This document shows, one piece after another, positions 1 to 10,126 of a stretch of 64,000 nt of DNA; positions within the stretch are counted from its first letter, which is position 1, and every line of letters begins with the position of its first letter. A program made the translations under genes and the position numbers. The notes beneath the pieces are model-generated. The model saw only the letters and a list, made by a program, of their open reading frames with translations. It ran no database searches and had not been told where the DNA came from. The stretch lies in NCBI RefSeq assembly GCF_002901445.1, contig NZ_PPPD01000001.1:186001-250000 (forward strand), read 5' to 3'. This DNA comes from Deinococcus koreensis (GTDB taxonomy: Bacteria > Deinococcota > Deinococci > Deinococcales > Deinococcaceae).

Positions 1-3000
1 CGTTGGAGATCTGGGGCGTGAACCGGAACACGTTCAGCCCGAAGGCGCGGGCGATGGTGCGCTCGACCTCGCCCAGCACGTACAGGTTCAGGGCGGTCTG
101 CAGGGCGCTGCTGCCCAGGGCCCCCAGGTTGCCGGGCAGGGCGGTCAGGTTGGGCACCCCGGTGGCGACCAGCGCGTACAGTTCGGGCTCGCTGTAGGCC
201 GTGCCCGTCGCGGGATCGCTGCAGGCGGCCCCCTGGGTGGTGCAGCTCAGGGTGGTCTTGAGGTCGAGCACCGTGTCGCCCCGGGCCCGGGCCACGAACT
301 GCCCGGCGAGGTTCACGGTCACGGGCACGACCTGGTTGGTGGTCGAGGCCGGCACGCTGCCCCGCGCGGTGATGTCGAAGCGGGGGTAGAGGCTGTTGCC
401 GTCGAAGGTCACGCGGCTGTCCTGCAGGGTGAACTCGTTCTCACGCAGGGAGATGAAGCCGCGCTGGGACCTGATCTCGCCGCTCAGCAGGGGCCGCGAA
501 CCGCTGCCGGACAGCACCAGGCCGCCGCTGAAGTCGGCCCGCACCAGATTCTCGTCCACGCGGATGCCGCCCGGCGCGCGGATGGGAATGTCCTCGAAGA
601 CCAGCCGGTCGAGCAGGGGACGCGCCGGGGGCGCCGCCTGACCGTCCTGGGTGGGCCGCGGGAAGGACGTGTACACCTCCGGCAGGGGGCTGGCGTAGTT
701 GTCGGTGGTGCGCCCGTCGGTCGTGCTGGTGGTCTGGCCCGGCGCCGGGATGGTCGAGGGCGCGTTGACCCGGCCCAGCGTGAGCCGCAGGAAGTCGGCC
801 GCGCCCGTGACCCGGATCAGGCTGCCGTCGTCCACCGCCCGCAGGTCGGCGTTCAGGGAACTGTCGCGGCCGTAGACCACGCCCAGCGGCAGGTTGTAGT
901 TGCGGGCCGTGAGGGTCAGGTTCCAGCGCGGAGCGATGTCGCCGCTCAGGCTCAGGGTGCCGGCCGTGGCGGCGGGGGCCGCCGGGGTGCCGGGGGTGGT
1001 CGAGCGGCTCTGGACGTCCAGCGCCCAGCGGCTCTCGGTGACCTGCTTCAGGGTGGCGGTGGTGTTGGGCAGCGCGCCCAGCGCCTGGGGAGCCAGCAGG
1101 CCGGCGAAGGCCACGCTGGTGCCGCTGAGTCTGCCCAGGGTGAGCTGGCCCCGGATGTCCACCCGGCCGTTCGTGCCCACCGTGCCGCCGGTCAGGACGT
1201 CGCCGCCCGCCGTGAACGCGCCGCTGTCGGGCAGATCCCCGGCGAATCGCGGCACCTGCACGCTCAGGCCCGCCACGCTGCCCGTGATGTTCGCGGCGCG
1301 CATGGCGGCGCGGGGCCGCTCGTAGGTGCCGGCGGCGCTGAGGGTCAGGCTGCCCTTGAGGCTGGTGTTCATGTCGGCCAGCGCGGGCACAAGCTGAAGC
1401 ACGGGCGTGAAGGTGGTGTCGGTGAACTGCGCGGTCAGGTCGACCCGTGAGCGGGTGTACTGGCCGCGCACGTCCCAGGTGCCGGCGCCGGCCAGCTGCA
1501 CGTTCACCGAGCGCAGCTCGCGGTCGGCGAAATCCAGCGAGCCGCTGCCGATCAGGGTGTCGGTCTGCGGGCGGCCGTCCACCATGCTCGTGGCGCTGAC
1601 CCGGATGCGCTCGGCCACCAGGGTCGCGCTGCCGGACGGCGGGTCGGCCAGCGGGAAGCGGAAGCGCACGACGCCGGTCAGCACGCCCTCGCCGGGGGTG
1701 GTGCCGGCCACCGCGCCCACCACCGCGCCCAGCGGCAGCGCGCGCAGGCTGCCCTGGCCGAAGACCTGACCGCCGTTCAGGCCAGCCGTGAACTCGGACT
1801 CGCCCAGGAAGCCCCGGATGCGCCAGTCGCCGGACACCTGGGTGCCCTCCAGGCGGGCCGGCAGGGTTCTGGGGCCGATGTTCAGGGCGGCCGAACGCAG
1901 CACGAAGGTGCCGCCGCCATCGCGCAGGTTCGCCTCGCCGCTGAGCTGGCCCGAGAGGCCCGGCGCGATCTTCAGGTCACGCACCTCCAGTTCGTCCAGC
2001 ACGGCGCGCACGGCGTAGCCCTCCTCGGTGGGGCGCAGGGCCAGCACGCCCCCCAGGGACGGCAGCAGGTCGGCCACGCCCCCGGAGGCGTCCACGCTGG
2101 CCGAGCCCACCCGGCTGGTGGCGGCCAGCTTCGCCTGGAAGGTCTGCCCGCTCAGATCCACGCTGCCGCCCAGCACCAGGCGCTGCCCCGCCACGTCGGC
2201 CGGGAAGGCGGCGAGCTTCACGGCGCCGCTGAGGCCCCCGCGGTCGGCGCCGACATTCACGTCCAGGGTGCCCGACTCGCGGCTCAGGCGGCCGCTGATC
2301 CGGCCCGTCCAGGGGCCGGGCCCGGCCTGACCCTGGGCCGGCGGCCCCTGCACGGCGCTGAGGTTCAGGGTGCCGGCCGGCAGCGTCGCCACCGCCTGCA
2401 CGCTGGGCCGCCCGCCGCGCAGGGCGACGTCCGCGCTCAGGTCGCCGTCCAGCGCCACGCCCAGGTAGGGCACGTCGTAGGGGGTGCTGAGGCCGGCGAC
2501 CTTCAGGGCGAGGCGCCCGTCCTGGGTGGTGGTGCTGACCTGCCCGCTGGCCGTGATCAGGCCGTCGAGTCCGCCCAGCCCCAGGCGCGCGAGCCGCAGC
2601 CCCGGCAGGTTCGCGGCGAGCTGGCCCTCGTTCCAGCTCAGGGTGCCGTCCTTCTCGCCGTCGCTGACGGTCAGGTCGGCGCGGCGCAGGCTGGCGGTGC
2701 CCCCCGCGCGCCACTCGCCCCGGCGCACCGAGAGCAGCAGCTGCGGATCGGCCAGGGGGCCGCTGGGGGTCACGCTCAGGCTCAGCTCGGGGCGGCTGAG
2801 GCTGGCGGCGCCCAGCCAGCGCCATCCGCCCCCGGCGTCCGGCCGCAGCTCCACCACGCCGCTGGCACTGGCCCCGGGGCCGTCCACGAGGCGCAGCTGC
2901 GCGCCGCGGGCATCGGCCAGAATCCGCGCCCCCGCCCCCAGCAGGCCCGCCTCGCCGCCCAGCCGCGGGAAGGCGAAGGGGCCGCTCAGGCGCAGGGCGG

Positions 3001-6000
3001 CCGGGCTGGTCAGCACGCCCTGGGGGCCGCCGGACACGCGGGCGGTGCCGTGCCAGCCGGTGAAGGGATCGGCCTGCACGTCCAGGTCGGCACGCAGGCT
3101 CTGGGGGCCGGTGACGTTGCCCTTCACGCTCAGGGCGCGCGCGGCGTAGGTGGCGCGCAGGGCGCCGCCGAGTGGGCCGCTGGCGGCGACGCTCACGTCT
3201 GCCGTGCCGTCCAGGGAGGCGCGGCCGCTCAGGGTCACGGTGCTGCCCGCCGCCCCGAGCTGCACACCGTCCAGGGCGAGGGTTCGGCCGCTCAGGGTAG
3301 CGACCGTTCCCCCACGCTGGGCCAGCGTGCCGCTCAGGCTGGACAGGGTGCCCGCGAAGGTGCCGCTGAGGTCGTCCAGCGTGACCCCGGATACCGCCAC
3401 CCCACGGGTGCCCACGCGGGCGGCCAGGGTCGGTGCCGCCAGCGTGCCGCCCAGGGTGGCCGTGACGCTGGCGGCGCCCGTGGCCGACGGCAGCAGGGGC
3501 AGCGGATTGAGGTTCAGGGCGCCCGTCAGCGCCGGCACGAAGCCCACGCCGCCCCCCAGCGAGAGGGTGCCGCCGCCGAGCTGGCCCGCGTACAGGGTGT
3601 AGGCGCCGCTGCCGTCGCCCGAGAGGGTCAGCGGCTGGGTCATGCCCGGCACGCTGGCCCTGACCGTGCCCGCCAGCCTGGGCCAGACCCCGCTGAGATT
3701 GATGCCCGCCGTCGCGCCGCCGCTGGAGAGCGTGCCGTAGAGCTTCGCCCGCACCCGGCCCGCGCTCAGGTCGAGGTCGCGCAGATCGGCGTAGAGGGTG
3801 CCGCTGGCCGCGCCCCTGGGAACGAGGCGCAGCAGGGCGTGGGGATCGCGGGCCCGGCCCGAGAGGGTCAGGTGGGCGTCCAGGGCCGCGGTGCGGGCGT
3901 CGGCCGTGCCCTCCAGGGCGGGATTCAGGAGGTCGCCGCGCAGGGTCAGGTCGGCGCCCAGGGTGCCCCGGCCGAAGGAGGCGGCGCCCACGTACTCGGT
4001 GCTGAGGTCGCGCACGGTCACGCGGACGCCAGCGGGCAGGGCCCCCTGGGCACTCAGCACCCCGCCGCGCAGGCTGCCGCTCAGGGCGGTCTGGAACTGC
4101 GTGGGCGTGTAGAGGGCCGAACCGTACAGGCTGAAGGGGCCGGCCTGTCCCTGCTCGCCCCGCAGCGCCACGCTCCGCAGCGTCACCTCGCGGGGGCCGC
4201 CGGCCAGCGTGCCGTGGGCCTCGACGGTGCCGGCGAAGGTCAGGGCGTCCACGTCCAGTCCGGGGGGCAGCAGCCGGGCCAGCCGCACGGTGTCGGCGCG
4301 CAGGGTCAGGTCGTAGCGCCCGGCCGCCAGGGTGCCGCCGCCCGCCACCCGCTGCCCGGCGAGGCGCAGGCTGAGGTCGCCCGCCCGGTAGGTCGCGCCC
4401 AGGTCGCCGCTCAGTTCCCCGGCCGAGTCCTGCACCTGCCCCGCGAAACTGGCCACCAGCGCGCTCCAGCTCGCGCCGCCCAGCGTGGCGTCACCCGTCA
4501 GGCGCAGCTGGTTGGGGCGGCCCCAGAGCGCGGCCAGGTCGAGGGCCGAGAGGGTCAGGGTGCCGCCGGGCCGCAGGGGCAGGGCGGCGGGCAGGACGCC
4601 CGTGAAGCGGGCCTGCGCGGGAAGCTGGCCGATCATGCCCGCGATCCTCAGGGTTCCGGCGCCGTCCAGCACCGCGTCCAGCGGGCCGCCGGGGATGTCG
4701 CCCACCGCGCGCAGGGTGCCGCTCCAGCCCCGCCGTACGTTCCAGCCGGTCTGGCCCCTGAGTCGGACGGTCGTGTCGCCGCCCAGCACCACGGTGTCCA
4801 GGGTCAGGCGGGTGTCCAGCAGCCCGCCCAGGGCGCCGCTGCCCAGCCGGCCGCGCACGGGCCCGGCGAGCGGCCGCCCGCTGAACTCGGCCTTCCAGTC
4901 CGGCCCGAGCAGGTGCGCCGTGACCCGTGAGCCGCCGGCCTGCAGCCCGCTCCGGCCGTTCACGAGCACCCCCTGCACGCTCAGGTCGGGCCGGCCCGGC
5001 TGGCCCCGGAGCTGGGCGGTGTAGGTGCCCGGCAGCCCGTCCTCTACGGCGGCGCGGGCGCTCAGGTCGAGCCGGGGGTAGAGCGGCCCGCTGGCCCGGA
5101 GGCGGGCGCTCAGGCCGCTCTGGGCCAGGGTGGCCGTACCCCCGGACAGGCGCAGCACCCCACCCCGGTAGCTCAGCGGGGCCGTGAACTGCACGCCCGA
5201 CGCCTCACCGGTCACCGCGAGCCGCACGTCCGCCAGCGTGCCGCCCAGGCTGGCGCTGAGCTGGCCGGGCAGGCCGGTGAGCGGGCGCAGGTCGCTCAGG
5301 CTGGCGACGCCGCTGGTGCGCCAGGCGGACAGGGCGGTGCCCGGGCCGCGGGTCAGCGCCACGTCCAGGGCGGCGCCCGCGACGGTGCCGCTCAGGCGGA
5401 CGGCGGTGCGGGTTCCCGTGAGACCGCTGCCTACCACCCGCACGTTGACCGCCTGTTTCTGGTAGGTGCCTGACACGCTGAGGTTCAGCGCCGTGCTGGC
5501 GCTTCCGTTGAGGGTGCCGCGCAGCCCTTCCCAGCCCAGGGTGGCGTTCGCCTGCGGGTAGAGCGGCCCCACCACCCGCACCGGCACGCCGCCCAGGGTG
5601 CTCGTGAGGTTGGCGCTCAGCTGCCCGCGCGACAGGCTCACCAGTCCCACGGCCCGCTGCCCCTGCGCCGCGATGTTCACGCGCGCCCGGCCGCTGGCCT
5701 GGGCGAAGTCCAGATCCGGCACGCTCAGGCTGAGGGTGGCGCTGCCGCGGGCGCCGGCATACAGCGGCTGCAGGGCGCGGGCGTCGAGCACCGCGCCGTC
5801 GATGCTCAGCGTGCGGCCCTCCAGGCGCACGGGCAGGCGGGTGCCGGGGTGAGTCAGGGTGCCGGACGCCGTGAGCCCACCCTCTCCGGACACCCCGGGC
5901 CAGGACACCCGCGCGCTCAAGCCCAGCGGCTCGTTCAGGTAGCGCGCCCCCTGGGTCTGCAGGGCCGCGCCGCCGGCCGTGATCTGGGCGATCAGGCGGC

Positions 6001-9000
6001 CCGGCACGATCTCCTGGCGCAGCGCGGCGGGCAGCAGACCCCGGAAGGGCGCGAGGTCGCTGCTCAGGGTGCCGCCCAGAGTCGGGAGCAGGGTGAGGCG
6101 GCCGGCGAGCGGGCCACTGGGCAGGGCGGCCAGCCCGGCGCCGGTGCCCACGACCTCCACCCGGCCCGCCCGCCCCGAGAGCGCGTAGGCCGCCGCCAGC
6201 GCGCCACGCCAGCGCCCACCCTGGTAGGTCAGGCCGCCCACCGTGGCCCGCGCCCCGGTCAGCGAGGCGCGCAGGGGGAAGGTCTGGGCGGGCACGCTCA
6301 GGCGGGCAGGGTCGCTGCCGTACGCCTGCGGCCGGAGGGAGACGAGGCCCCGCAGATCCGCCACGCCGCCGCTCGCCTGGGCGGTGAAGGAGGGGCCAGT
6401 CACGCGGACGTTCAGGTTCGAGACGGTGGCCGGCAGCGTGAGGCGGCCGCTGGCGGTGACGCTCTGGCCCGCGATCACGCCCACCGCGCGGATCAGCCCG
6501 TCCGCCGCCGTGACGGTCAGGGGCCCGGCGCTCAGGCGGCCGCTCAGGATGTTGCTGCGGGCCTTCAGGTCGCCGGAGAGCGGCTGGCCGGCCAGGGTCA
6601 GGCCGCGCGCCCTCAGGTCGAAGTCGGTGAAGCCGCGCAGGTCGATCAGCGCCGTGCCACCCCGGCCGTCGCGGACGTTCAGGCGGCCCCGCGGCTCGGT
6701 GCCGCGCCCGGCGACCCGGCCGTCCACATACAGGCCGCCCTGGCCCGGGCCACCCGCGACCGGGCCGCGCACGTTCACGCTGTAGCGGCCCTCGGGCAGG
6801 GCGGCCGTGCCGCGCGCCTGCAGGCCCTCGCCGTCGGTGAGCAGCACGTTCAGGCCGCTCCAGGGGCCGCTCAGCGCCACCGTGTACTGGTCGAGCACGC
6901 CGCGTGCCTCGACCGCCCCCCGCCAGCCCGGGCCGCCCGCTCCCGGCCCCCAGGTGGCGCGGCCCTGGATGCGGCCCTCCTGCCCGAAGGCGGTCAGGGC
7001 CTGCTGGCCGGTCACGCGGGCCAGACCGGTGGCGGCGTCGTAGGTCACGTTCAGGTCGCCCCAGGTGCCCGAGACTGCCAGCCTGGGGGTGAGCGAGCCG
7101 CTCAGGTTCACCGTCTGGGCGGGGATGGTCACGCCGCTGAAGGCCAGCTCGCCCGTGCGGCCCCCCACGCGGGCACGCAGGTCGCCGTAGCTTCCGTCCA
7201 GCGAGGCGGCCAGCGTCTGCCCCTGGGCGCTGAGGGTGCCGCGGGCGGCCACGTCCGGATAGACCCGCCCCGCCAGCCGGGCCGAGGCGCCGGCCAGGGT
7301 CGCGGTGAGGTCGGCCGTGACCGGGCCGCCCGCGCGCCGCAGGGTGCCCCGCACCTGGGCCCCGGCCACAACGGCGCCCAGCCGGGCCGTTCCGCCGGTG
7401 CCCGCCAGATCCAGGTCGAGGGTACCCGCCAGCGCGGGGACGGACGGCCCCAGCAGGGTGCCGAGCAGGGGACGCAGCGACCCCAGGTTCACGCGCCCGC
7501 GGGCGGTCACGTTCTGGCCGTCGACCTCGCCCCGCACCGTGTCGCCGGCCGTGGTCAGGGTGAAGCGCACGCGGTCGTCCACGCTCAGGACTCCCCGGAT
7601 GTCGCTGCCCTGCACGCGGGCCGTGGTGAGGTACGGGGCGCTGAGCTGGGTATCGGCCAGCACCGTGACGCCCCCGACCGTGCCGCGCAGGCTCGCGGCG
7701 GTGCCGCGCCCGGTGGCGCTCAGGTTCAGGCCCCCGCCCCGGGCGCGCAGGGTGCCGAAGGCCTTGAGGGTGGTGGTCACGGTCAGGTCGCCGTCCAGCC
7801 GGAAGCCGGCGGCGCGCAGGTCGCGGGCGTTCACGCGGAACGAGTCGCCCTGCCAGCTCAGGCGCTGGCCGGCGGGCTCGAAGGTGCCGCGCTGGCGCGT
7901 GTAGTTCAGGGCCAGGGGGCCGCTCAGCGGGGCGTCCAGTCCGGGCACCCGCGCGGTCAGGCGGCCCGTCACGTCGCCGCCGATCAGGTCGATCTGGCCC
8001 TCGCCGTCCAGGCTCAGGCCCGCGCCGCTCAGGTTCCGGGCCGTCCAGCGCCCCCTGAAGTCCCGATCCAGATTCAGGGTGGCGGTGCCGAAGTCGGCGC
8101 GCAGGCCGGCCGAGTCCAGCGCCGCCGTGCCCGCCAGGGCGAAGGGCCCGGCCTGCCCCCCGCTGAGCACGGCCCGAAGGTCGCTGGGGGTGCCGCGCAA
8201 GGCGACGCGGGCCCGCGCCGCGCCGTAGGTGGGGTTGAGCACGGCGTCCAGTCGGGCGCCGCCGAGGGCGAAGGTGCCGCGCAGGGGGCCGCCCAGCCCC
8301 TGACCGCTGAAGCTCAGGCGGTTGGCCGCGTCGATGGTGGCCTGGATGTCCAGCGGCTTCTGTCCGAAGGCGCCCACCAGGGAGGCCCGCCCGGCGCGCC
8401 CGAAGGCCCAGCGGCCCTCGAGGCGCTGCGCCGCGCCGGCCAGCGCCGTATTGGCGCTGAAGGCGAGGTCGTTGGTCTGCGTGGCCGTGGCGCCGTTCTC
8501 GCTCAGGAAGGTGTATTCGGCGTTGGCGTCGCTGAACTGCACGCCCGCGACCGTGCCGGCGCCCTGCGCGTAGGCCTTGACCCGCACCGTGCTCCAGCCG
8601 CCCGCCGTGACCCGCAGCTTCAGCCCACCGCGGCCGCTGCTGCCCAGGGCTTTGGCCAGCGCACCCACGGTGGGCGTGGCGTCGGCGGTCAGCGTCCAGT
8701 TCTGTGCCTTCAGGTCGACCCCGCCCTGGGCGGTCACCGGCCCGTCCCAGCCCGTGCCCGCCAGCCTCAGCCCGATGTCGTCGCCCCGGTGGGTGGCGGC
8801 GCCGGAGAGGCCGGTCACGGTCACGAACATCGCCTCGGGCACGCGCAGCGCCCCGCCCGAGAGCTTCAGGTCGCCGCGGATGGGGCCGTCGTTCAGCACG
8901 TAGCGGCCCGTGATGCGCCCGGCCGTGACCCCCTTCCAGTAGTGCCGCAGCACCCGCGCGTCCGAATCGAGGTCGACGGTGAAGACATTCCCGGCCGCGC

Positions 9001-9625
9001 CCTCGCTGACCCGCACGGCGGCGTTCAGGTCGCCGTCGGCGGTGCGGCCCCGTACGTCCAGCGCGCCGCCCCGGCCGGGCTGCACCCGGAAGCGGCCGTC
9101 GGGCACGTTGATGCCCTTGCCGTCCACGTTCACGCGGGTGTCCTGCACGTCCAGGCCGCTCAGCACGACCTTCCAACCGCCCCCGCCCCCCGCCGCTCCC
9201 CCGGTTCCCGAGACCAGATCCCGGAGCTTCAGATTCACGGCCGCGCCCCTGGCCCGCACGTTCAGGCGCAGGGTGCGGGTCAGCGGGTTCACGGACGCCA
9301 CGCTCACGTCCAGCGAGTCGGCCCGGGCCTCGACGCCCGGCAGCCGGATCACGGCCCCGCCGAGATGGGGCGCCCAGAGTGGCCCGCCGACCGACTGCGC
9401 GCTGATCCCCGCCGGCCCGCCGAGCTGCCGCAGCAGCACGCCGCCGAGCACCGTCGGCAGCAGGGCCAGTCCGAGCAGCACCACGGCCAGCAGGCCCAGC
9501 ACCACCCACGGCCAGACCCGGCGGCGGCGCGGCCTGGCCTTCGGACGGGGCGGGCTGAGCGCCTCGGGGGCCTGTTCCGGCTGCTGTTCGGGCGGCTGGG
9601 TGGGGTTCTCGGGGGTGTCGGTCAC
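1..9625 (-). CDS. Giant TamB/DUF490-family envelope protein (3' end outside window)
   Basis: One minus-strand frame stays open from a GTG at 9625 to the window edge, at least 3,208 codons. Checks near 2, 5 and 9.5 kb gave sensible protein in this frame. An in-frame TGA lies 12 bases upstream of the GTG, so no earlier start is possible. The N terminus is a Pro/Gln-rich cytosolic tail, a basic RRRRVWPW patch and one hydrophobic segment (about residues 38-60), that is, a signal anchor. The rest is long beta-rich repetitive sequence full of LxxLxG and GxLxL motifs, as in TamB/AsmA-like lipid-bridge or translocation proteins. The last visible residues, near FGLNVFRFTPQIS, resemble the region close to a TamB C terminus. 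The size far exceeds E. coli TamB (about 1,260 aa) but suits the very large DUF490 proteins of Deinococcus. A role in outer-envelope lipid or protein transport is inferred. Confidence 0.85.
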   Translation of the reverse strand, partial: MTDTPENPTQPPEQQPEQAPEALSPPRPKARPRRRRVWPWVVLGLLAVVLLGLALLPTVLGGVLLRQLGGPAGISAQSVGGPLWAPHLGGAVIRLPGVEARADSLDVSVASVNPLTRTLRLNVRARGAAVNLKLRDLVSGTGGAAGGGGGWKVVLSGLDVQDTRVNVDGKGINVPDGRFRVQPGRGGALDVRGRTADGDLNAAVRVSEGAAGNVFTVDLDSDARVLRHYWKGVTAGRITGRYVLNDGPIRGDLKLSGGALRVPEAMFVTVTGLSGAATHRGDDIGLRLAGTGWDGPVTAQGGVDLKAQNWTLTADATPTVGALAKALGSSGRGGLKLRVTAGGWSTVRVKAYAQGAGTVAGVQFSDANAEYTFLSENGATATQTNDLAFSANTALAGAAQRLEGRWAFGRAGRASLVGAFGQKPLDIQATIDAANRLSFSGQGLGGPLRGTFALGGARLDAVLNPTYGAARARVALRGTPSDLRAVLSGGQAGPFALAGTAALDSAGLRADFGTATLNLDRDFRGRWTARNLSGAGLSLDGEGQIDLIGGDVTGRLTARVPGLDAPLSGPLALNYTRQRGTFEPAGQRLSWQGDSFRVNARDLRAAGFRLDGDLTVTTTLKAFGTLRARGGGLNLSATGRGTAASLRGTVGGVTVLADTQLSAPYLTTARVQGSDIRGVLSVDDRVRFTLTTAGDTVRGEVDGQNVTARGRVNLGSLRPLLGTLLGPSVPALAGTLDLDLAGTGGTARLGAVVAGAQVRGTLRRAGGPVTADLTATLAGASARLAGRVYPDVAARGTLSAQGQTLAASLDGSYGDLRARVGGRTGELAFSGVTIPAQTVNLSGSLTPRLAVSGTWGDLNVTYDAATGLARVTGQQALTAFGQEGRIQGRATWGPGAGGPGWRGAVEARGVLDQYTVALSGPWSGLNVLLTDGEGLQARGTAALPEGRYSVNVRGPVAGGPGQGGLYVDGRVAGRGTEPRGRLNVRDGRGGTALIDLRGFTDFDLRARGLTLAGQPLSGDLKARSNILSGRLSAGPLTVTAADGLIRAVGVIAGQSVTASGRLTLPATVSNLNVRVTGPSFTAQASGGVADLRGLVSLRPQAYGSDPARLSVPAQTFPLRASLTGARATVGGLTYQGGRWRGALAAAYALSGRAGRVEVVGTGAGLAALPSGPLAGRLTLLPTLGGTLSSDLAPFRGLLPAALRQEIVPGRLIAQITAGGAALQTQGARYLNEPLGLSARVSWPGVSGEGGLTASGTLTHPGTRLPVRLEGRTLSIDGAVLDARALQPLYAGARGSATLSLSVPDLDFAQASGRARVNIAAQGQRAVGLVSLSRGQLSANLTSTLGGVPVRVVGPLYPQANATLGWEGLRGTLNGSASTALNLSVSGTYQKQAVNVRVVGSGLTGTRTAVRLSGTVAGAALDVALTRGPGTALSAWRTSGVASLSDLRPLTGLPGQLSASLGGTLADVRLAVTGEASGVQFTAPLSYRGGVLRLSGGTATLAQSGLSARLRASGPLYPRLDLSARAAVEDGLPGTYTAQLRGQPGRPDLSVQGVLVNGRSGLQAGGSRVTAHLLGPDWKAEFSGRPLAGPVRGRLGSGALGGLLDTRLTLDTVVLGGDTTVRLRGQTGWNVRRGWSGTLRAVGDIPGGPLDAVLDGAGTLRIAGMIGQLPAQARFTGVLPAALPLRPGGTLTLSALDLAALWGRPNQLRLTGDATLGGASWSALVASFAGQVQDSAGELSGDLGATYRAGDLSLRLAGQRVAGGGTLAAGRYDLTLRADTVRLARLLPPGLDVDALTFAGTVEAHGTLAGGPREVTLRSVALRGEQGQAGPFSLYGSALYTPTQFQTALSGSLRGGVLSAQGALPAGVRVTVRDLSTEYVGAASFGRGTLGADLTLRGDLLNPALEGTADARTAALDAHLTLSGRARDPHALLRLVPRGAASGTLYADLRDLDLSAGRVRAKLYGTLSSGGATAGINLSGVWPRLAGTVRASVPGMTQPLTLSGDGSGAYTLYAGQLGGGTLSLGGGVGFVPALTGALNLNPLPLLPSATGAASVTATLGGTLAAPTLAARVGTRGVAVSGVTLDDLSGTFAGTLSSLSGTLAQRGGTVATLSGRTLALDGVQLGAAGSTVTLSGRASLDGTADVSVAASGPLGGALRATYAARALSVKGNVTGPQSLRADLDVQADPFTGWHGTARVSGGPQGVLTSPAALRLSGPFAFPRLGGEAGLLGAGARILADARGAQLRLVDGPGASASGVVELRPDAGGGWRWLGAASLSRPELSLSVTPSGPLADPQLLLSVRRGEWRAGGTASLRRADLTVSDGEKDGTLSWNEGQLAANLPGLRLARLGLGGLDGLITASGQVSTTTQDGRLALKVAGLSTPYDVPYLGVALDGDLSADVALRGGRPSVQAVATLPAGTLNLSAVQGPPAQGQAGPGPWTGRISGRLSRESGTLDVNVGADRGGLSGAVKLAAFPADVAGQRLVLGGSVDLSGQTFQAKLAATSRVGSASVDASGGVADLLPSLGGVLALRPTEEGYAVRAVLDELEVRDLKIAPGLSGQLSGEANLRDGGGTFVLRSAALNIGPRTLPARLEGTQVSGDWRIRGFLGESEFTAGLNGGQVFGQGSLRALPLGAVVGAVAGTTPGEGVLTGVVRFRFPLADPPSGSATLVAERIRVSATSMVDGRPQTDTLIGSGSLDFADRELRSVNVQLAGAGTWDVRGQYTRSRVDLTAQFTDTTFTPVLQLVPALADMNTSLKGSLTLSAAGTYERPRAAMRAANITGSVAGLSVQVPRFAGDLPDSGAFTAGGDVLTGGTVGTNGRVDIRGQLTLGRLSGTSVAFAGLLAPQALGALPNTTATLKQVTESRWALDVQSRSTTPGTPAAPAATAGTLSLSGDIAPRWNLTLTARNYNLPLGVVYGRDSSLNADLRAVDDGSLIRVTGAADFLRLTLGRVNAPSTIPAPGQTTSTTDGRTTDNYASPLPEVYTSFPRPTQDGQAAPPARPLLDRLVFEDIPIRAPGGIRVDENLVRADFSGGLVLSGSGSRPLLSGEIRSQRGFISLRENEFTLQDSRVTFDGNSLYPRFDITARGSVPASTTNQVVPVTVNLAGQFVARARGDTVLDLKTTLSCTTQGAACSDPATGTAYSEPELYALVATGVPNLTALPGNLGALGSSALQTALNLYVLGEVERTIARAFGLNVFRFTPQISN

Positions 9626-9691
9626 GCGACCACCAGCTCAGACCAGTGACCCCTTTTTTCCATGTCGAGAACGCCCAGCCGCATCGACCGC

Positions 9692-9697
9692 ATTCTA
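9692..9697 (-). promoter_or_regulatory. Candidate -10 box for the TamB-like gene
   Basis: On the minus strand this reads TAGAAT, a TANNNT-type -10 box, about 66 nt upstream of the GTG at 9625. No convincing -35 is seen at 16-18 bp, so the call is weak. The 157-base gap between the two divergent genes must hold both promoters. Confidence 0.3.
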
Positions 9698-9778
9698 TGC
9701 ACCCGCGGGTGAGGCGTGCATTCGCCCCTGCCTCACCCAACCGTCAGCTTGGCCGCGAAGCCGGGGGCGGCCAGCCGT

Positions 9779-9784
9779 TACCAT
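9779..9784 (+). promoter_or_regulatory. -10 box for leaderless acyP transcript
   Basis: TACCAT ends 7 nt before the ATG at 9792. This spacing places the transcript start at or next to the start codon and favours 9792 over the in-frame ATG at 9783, which lies inside the box. No Shine-Dalgarno is visible. Confidence 0.45.
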
Positions 9785-9791
9785 GCTGCAC

Positions 9792-10055
9792 ATGCGTCTG
9801 ACCGCCCTCGTTTCCGGAACCGTGCAGGGCGTGGGGTTCCGCCAGTATGTCCAGCGCCGGGCCCGTGACTTCGGGCTCCACGGCTACGCCGAGAATCTGA
9901 TCGATGGCCGGGTCGAGGTCGTGGCCGAGGGGCCGGAGGACGACCTGAGCCGGCTGCTGCACTGGATCCGGCGCGGCCCGCCCCACGCCCGCGTGACCGA
10001 CGTGCAGACCCAGCAGAGCGAGGCCACCGGGCTCAAGGACTTCCACATCTACTGA
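9792..10055 (+). CDS. acyP: Acylphosphatase
   Basis: 87 residues. Hydrolyses acyl phosphates such as acetyl phosphate or 1,3-bisphosphoglycerate to carboxylate and phosphate, in the cytosol. The sequence has the acylphosphatase signature GTVQGVGFR near the N terminus, with the phosphate-binding Arg at 17, and the second motif GYAENLIDG with the catalytic Asn at 35. It ends in a typical short beta strand (FHIY). Length matches the family (about 90 aa). The ATG at 9783 would add three residues, but the TACCAT box and family length favour 9792. It stands alone, divergent from the TamB-like gene and convergent with the P-loop pair downstream. Confidence 0.92.
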   Translation: MRLTALVSGTVQGVGFRQYVQRRARDFGLHGYAENLIDGRVEVVAEGPEDDLSRLLHWIRRGPPHARVTDVQTQQSEATGLKDFHIY

Positions 10056-10062
10056 GGCAGGG

Positions 10063-10104
10063 GGCTGAAGGCAGATGGCTGATGGCTGAGAGCAAGGGAG
10101 TAGG
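10063..10104 (+). repeat. Degenerate 7-bp tandem repeat (intergenic)
   Basis: Heptads in register: GGCTGAA, GGCAGAT, GGCTGAT, GGCTGAG, AGCAAGG, GAGTAGG. It fills the gap between two convergent genes. The same period-7 design, with different sequence, occurs at 33392-33454 and 35881-35943. Confidence 0.6.
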
Positions 10105-10126
10105 TGGCAGGCGGGGCGATTCGGCC

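Noticed and set aside
3050..4930. Plus-strand open frame of 626 codons
   Set aside because: Same reason: antisense shadow of the TamB-like gene.
5849..9649. Plus-strand open frame of about 1,266 codons
   Set aside because: Antisense to the TamB-like gene, with a Gly/Ala/Gln/Arg-rich product and no domains.
5205..9740. Long minus-strand open frame of about 1,500 codons opposite the TamB phase
   Set aside because: Its product is almost only Arg, Pro, Gly and Ala. The neighbouring phase gives a normal protein with a signal anchor and TamB-like repeats, so this is a high-GC shadow.
9783..9791. ATG at 9783 as acyP start
   Set aside because: It lies inside the TACCAT box; the ATG at 9792 gives the family N terminus.
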